Of a DNA stretch of 38,329 nucleotides, positions 36,088 through 38,329 are shown piece after piece. The stretch's first letter is position 1; each line of letters starts with the position of its first letter. The position numbers and the translations under genes are program-made. The notes below the pieces were generated by a model that ran no database searches, was not told the DNA's origin, and saw only the letters and a list, made by a program, of their open reading frames with translations. This stretch comes from Lachnospiraceae bacterium (lineage in GTDB: Bacteria > Bacillota > Clostridia > Lachnospirales > Lachnospiraceae): NCBI GenBank assembly GCA_017540605.1, contig JAFYAS010000046.1, positions 1 through 38,329 of the forward strand, read 5' to 3'.

Positions 36088-36930
36088 TTACTTAATACTG
36101 CGTCCGTCACGTCTTCTGACGATCAGCTTGTTAGACTTCTTGTTCTTCTTTCTGGTCTTAAGTCCAAGTGCGGGCTTACCCCAAGGAGTTGAAGGGCCTG
36201 AACGACCGATAGGTGCTCTACCTTCACCACCACCATGAGGATGGTCGTTGGGGTTCATAACCGAACCACGAACTGTGGGACGGATACCCATGTGACGCTT
36301 ACGTCCTGCCTTACCGATGTTGACAAGGCCATGCTCTATATTTCCTACCTGACCGATTGTTGCACGGCAGATGATAGGAACCATTCTCATCTCTCCTGAA
36401 GGGAGACGAAGTGTTGCGTACTTACCTTCCTTAGCCATGAGCTGTGCTGAGTTTCCAGCTGCACGAACCATCTGTCCGCCGCGTCCGGGATAAAGCTCAA
36501 TGTTGTGAAGCTCGGTACCTACGGGGATGTTCTCAAGAGGTAAGCAGTTACCAACCTTGATCTCAGCCTCAGGTCCGTTCATAAGTGTATCGCCAACCTT
36601 TAAGCCTACAGGTGCGAGGATATATGCCTTCTCACCATCTGCGTAGTTAAGTAGTGCGATATTTGCTGTTCTGTTGGGATCATACTCGATAGTAGCAACC
36701 TTTGCAGGCACTCCATCCTTCTTTCTCTTGAAATCGATGATCCTGTACTTTTTACGGTTTCCACCACCCTGATGTCTTACGGTGATCTTACCCTGGTTAT
36801 TACGTCCGGCGTTCTTGTTCAAAGAAACCAACAGGCTCTTCTCGGGAGTGTCTGTGGTGATCTCTGAAAAGTCAAGACCGGTCATATTCCTTCTCGAAGG
36901 TGTATATGGGTTATATGTCTTGATTCCCAT
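36088..36930 (-). CDS. rplB: 50S ribosomal protein L2
   Basis: A 280-residue protein at the peptidyl transferase centre: [20 protein letters not shown] near the start, [20 protein letters not shown], and the universally conserved C-terminal [20 protein letters not shown]. It follows rplW after 63 nt. Confidence 0.98.
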   Translation of the reverse strand: MGIKTYNPYTPSRRNMTGLDFSEITTDTPEKSLLVSLNKNAGRNNQGKITVRHQGGGNRKKYRIIDFKRKKDGVPAKVATIEYDPNRTANIALLNYADGEKAYILAPVGLKVGDTLMNGPEAEIKVGNCLPLENIPVGTELHNIELYPGRGGQMVRAAGNSAQLMAKEGKYATLRLPSGEMRMVPIICRATIGQVGNIEHGLVNIGKAGRKRHMGIRPTVRGSVMNPNDHPHGGGEGRAPIGRSGPSTPWGKPALGLKTRKKNKKSNKLIVRRRDGRSIK

Positions 36931-36993
36931 TTTCTTTCTCCTTTCAAACTATCCTTTTATTCTCACGCTTGGAATGCGTATACTTTGATCAAA

Positions 36994-37293
36994 TTACAGT
37001 CCTGCAAAGATCTCTATATCCTTGCTCTCCTCTGTGAGCTTTACGACTGCCTTCTTTGTCTTTGCTGTCTTACCATATACATTACCGCGACGCTTTGTCT
37101 TTCCATCGTAGTTCATGGTATTTACAGCTGCAACCTTTACGCCGTCGAACATCTTCTCAACAGCTTCCTTGATCTGGTTCTTGGTTGCCTCGGGATTTAC
37201 TAAGAATGTGTACTTCTTGTCAGCCATAACATTCATGCTCTTCTCGGTTACTACCGGCTTAAGAATAACATCATAATACTTGATATCTGCCAT
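36994..37293 (-). CDS. rplW: 50S ribosomal protein L23
   Basis: A 99-residue exit-tunnel protein that docks trigger factor and [23 protein letters not shown] and [20 protein letters not shown] are typical. The ATG shares one base with the rplD stop codon, so translation is coupled. Confidence 0.98.
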   Translation of the reverse strand: MADIKYYDVILKPVVTEKSMNVMADKKYTFLVNPEATKNQIKEAVEKMFDGVKVAAVNTMNYDGKTKRRGNVYGKTAKTKKAVVKLTEESKDIEIFAGL

Positions 37294-37913
37294 TATGCGT
37301 ACACCTCCTCGATTGCTGCTACGGCATCCTTTGTGATAACTACCGTATCATACTTTAATACATCAAATACATTGAGTGTGCTTGACATGGTGGTCTTTAC
37401 ATCAGGTATGTTTCTTGCTGAAAGAACTACGTTCTTGTCTGCATCCTTTGTAACAACCAGTGCCTTATGCACCTCGAGATTGCTCATGATCTTTGCAAAT
37501 GTGCTTGTTTTGGGAGCGTCCATTGTAAGACTCTCAAGTACAAGGAACTTGTTATCCTGAACCTTAGAAGTAAGAGCTGACTTAAGTGCAAGCTGCTTTT
37601 CCTTCTTGTTAAGCTTTATAGAATAATCTCTGGGCTTCGGAGCAAATACAACTCCACCACCTGTCCACTGAGGAGAACGTGTAGAACCCTGTCTTGCATG
37701 ACCTGTTCCCTTCTGTCTCCAAGGCTTTCTTCCGCCACCTGATACCTCTGAGCGTGTCTTCGCGCTCTGTGTACCCTGGCGCTTGTTGGCAAGCTGACTA
37801 ACAACTGCCATGTGTACCAAATGTTCATTTATCTCTACACCGAACACTGAATCAGCCAACTCAAGCTGTCCAACCTCTTTACCATCGGTGTTGTAAACTT
37901 TAACTGTACTCAT
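37293..37913 (-). CDS. rplD: 50S ribosomal protein L4
   Basis: A 206-residue protein whose extended loop lines the exit tunnel: [20 protein letters not shown] and [20 protein letters not shown] are the hallmarks. In other bacteria L4 represses the S10 operon through its leader, which lies outside this window. It is 26 nt after rplC. Confidence 0.98.
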   Translation of the reverse strand: MSTVKVYNTDGKEVGQLELADSVFGVEINEHLVHMAVVSQLANKRQGTQSAKTRSEVSGGGRKPWRQKGTGHARQGSTRSPQWTGGGVVFAPKPRDYSIKLNKKEKQLALKSALTSKVQDNKFLVLESLTMDAPKTSTFAKIMSNLEVHKALVVTKDADKNVVLSARNIPDVKTTMSSTLNVFDVLKYDTVVITKDAVAAIEEVYA

Positions 37914-37939
37914 TATCTGGTTCCTCCTTCCCGTAAAGA

Positions 37940-38329
37940 CTACTTACCGGTCTTTACTGTTTCCTTTATCATAACTAATGATTTCTTGGGGCCGGGAACA
38001 GCACCCTTTACCAAGATAACGTTGTTCTCTACATCTATCTTAACGATCTCGAGGTTCTGTACGGTAACCTTTACAGCTCCCATATGTCCTGCCATCTTCT
38101 TACCCTTGAATACTCTACCGGGGGTAGTTGCAGAACCATTCGAACCTGCATGACGATGATACTTGGAACCGTGAGTCTTGGGACCTGTTCTCATACCGTA
38201 TCTCTTGATACCAGACTCATATCCCTTACCCTTTGATCTGGCAGTTACATCTACCTTGTCGCCTTCTGCGAAGATGTCAGCCTTGATCACGCTCTCACCT
38301 GCTGTGTACTCATCAGCATTCTCAAGCTT
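37940..38329 (-). CDS. rplC: 50S ribosomal protein L3, 5' end outside the window
   Basis: The last 129 residues of L3 and its TAG stop codon are present. The open frame runs to the window edge, beginning [20 protein letters not shown], so the GTG at 38290 is an internal Val, not a start. [20 protein letters not shown] and [20 protein letters not shown] are family blocks. L3 normally has about 210 residues, so roughly 80 are missing upstream. Its use of TAG as terminator matters for interpreting rplV. Confidence 0.96.
   Translation of the reverse strand, partial: KLENADEYTAGESVIKADIFAEGDKVDVTARSKGKGYESGIKRYGMRTGPKTHGSKYHRHAGSNGSATTPGRVFKGKKMAGHMGAVKVTVQNLEIVKIDVENNVILVKGAVPGPKKSLVMIKETVKTGK

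Overview
The window looks like a chromosomal segment of a low-to-moderate GC member of the Clostridia, most likely a Lachnospiraceae relative (inference). Supporting signs are a Firmicutes-type S10-spc-alpha order with adk, map, infA and rpmJ inside it, zinc-ribbon forms of S14, L36 and adenylate kinase, an enlarged L17 of 178 residues, and large BIG2, InlB-type, MBG and beta-helix surface proteins. Every gene I accept lies on the minus strand, so transcription runs from high to low coordinates.

Region 38329-22991 is the S10-spc-alpha superoperon. It runs from a partial rplC at the window edge through rplD, rplW, rplB, rpsS, rplV, rpsC, rplP, rpmC, rpsQ, rplN, rplX, rplE, rpsN, rpsH, rplF, rplR, rpsE, rpmD, rplO, secY, adk, map, infA, rpmJ, rpsM, rpsK, rpsD, rpoA and rplQ, and ends in a strong terminator. 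Three things stand out. rplV (L22, normally essential) has an in-frame TAG at codon 48. A good sigma-A-type promoter sits before rpmJ. The rpmJ-rpsM gap holds an inverted-repeat set that folds into a three-way junction and may be an autoregulatory leader.

Region 22990-19765 begins with a palindrome-rich, MITE-like element of about 160 bp that ends 7 nt before the next start codon. It is followed by a fused double ATPase (EcfA1-EcfA2 in one chain), ecfT and truA. This is the usual Firmicutes neighbourhood after rplQ, except that the two ATPases are fused.

Region 19744-6002 encodes secreted proteins: two tandem paralogous BIG2 plus beta-helix proteins directly behind truA, a smaller beta-helix protein with its own promoter and terminator, and a giant surface protein of about 2463 residues with a palindromic operator-like site just upstream.

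Region 5944-1 holds a compact, poorly characterised cluster: dCMP deaminase, an MscS-type channel with a Lys/Pro/Asp repeat tail, an acidic single-pass membrane protein with a CxxC, an HPr-kinase-like P-loop protein overlapping it, a U32-like cysteine-rich protein and a NadR/Ttd14-type P-loop ATPase with a terminator. At the far left an intact promoter, ribosome binding site and signal peptide lead into an ORF that stops after 56 residues, probably a remnant of a surface-protein gene. The HPr-kinase-like, acidic membrane, U32-like and ATPase genes are the best candidates for an undescribed system; their joint function is not known to me.
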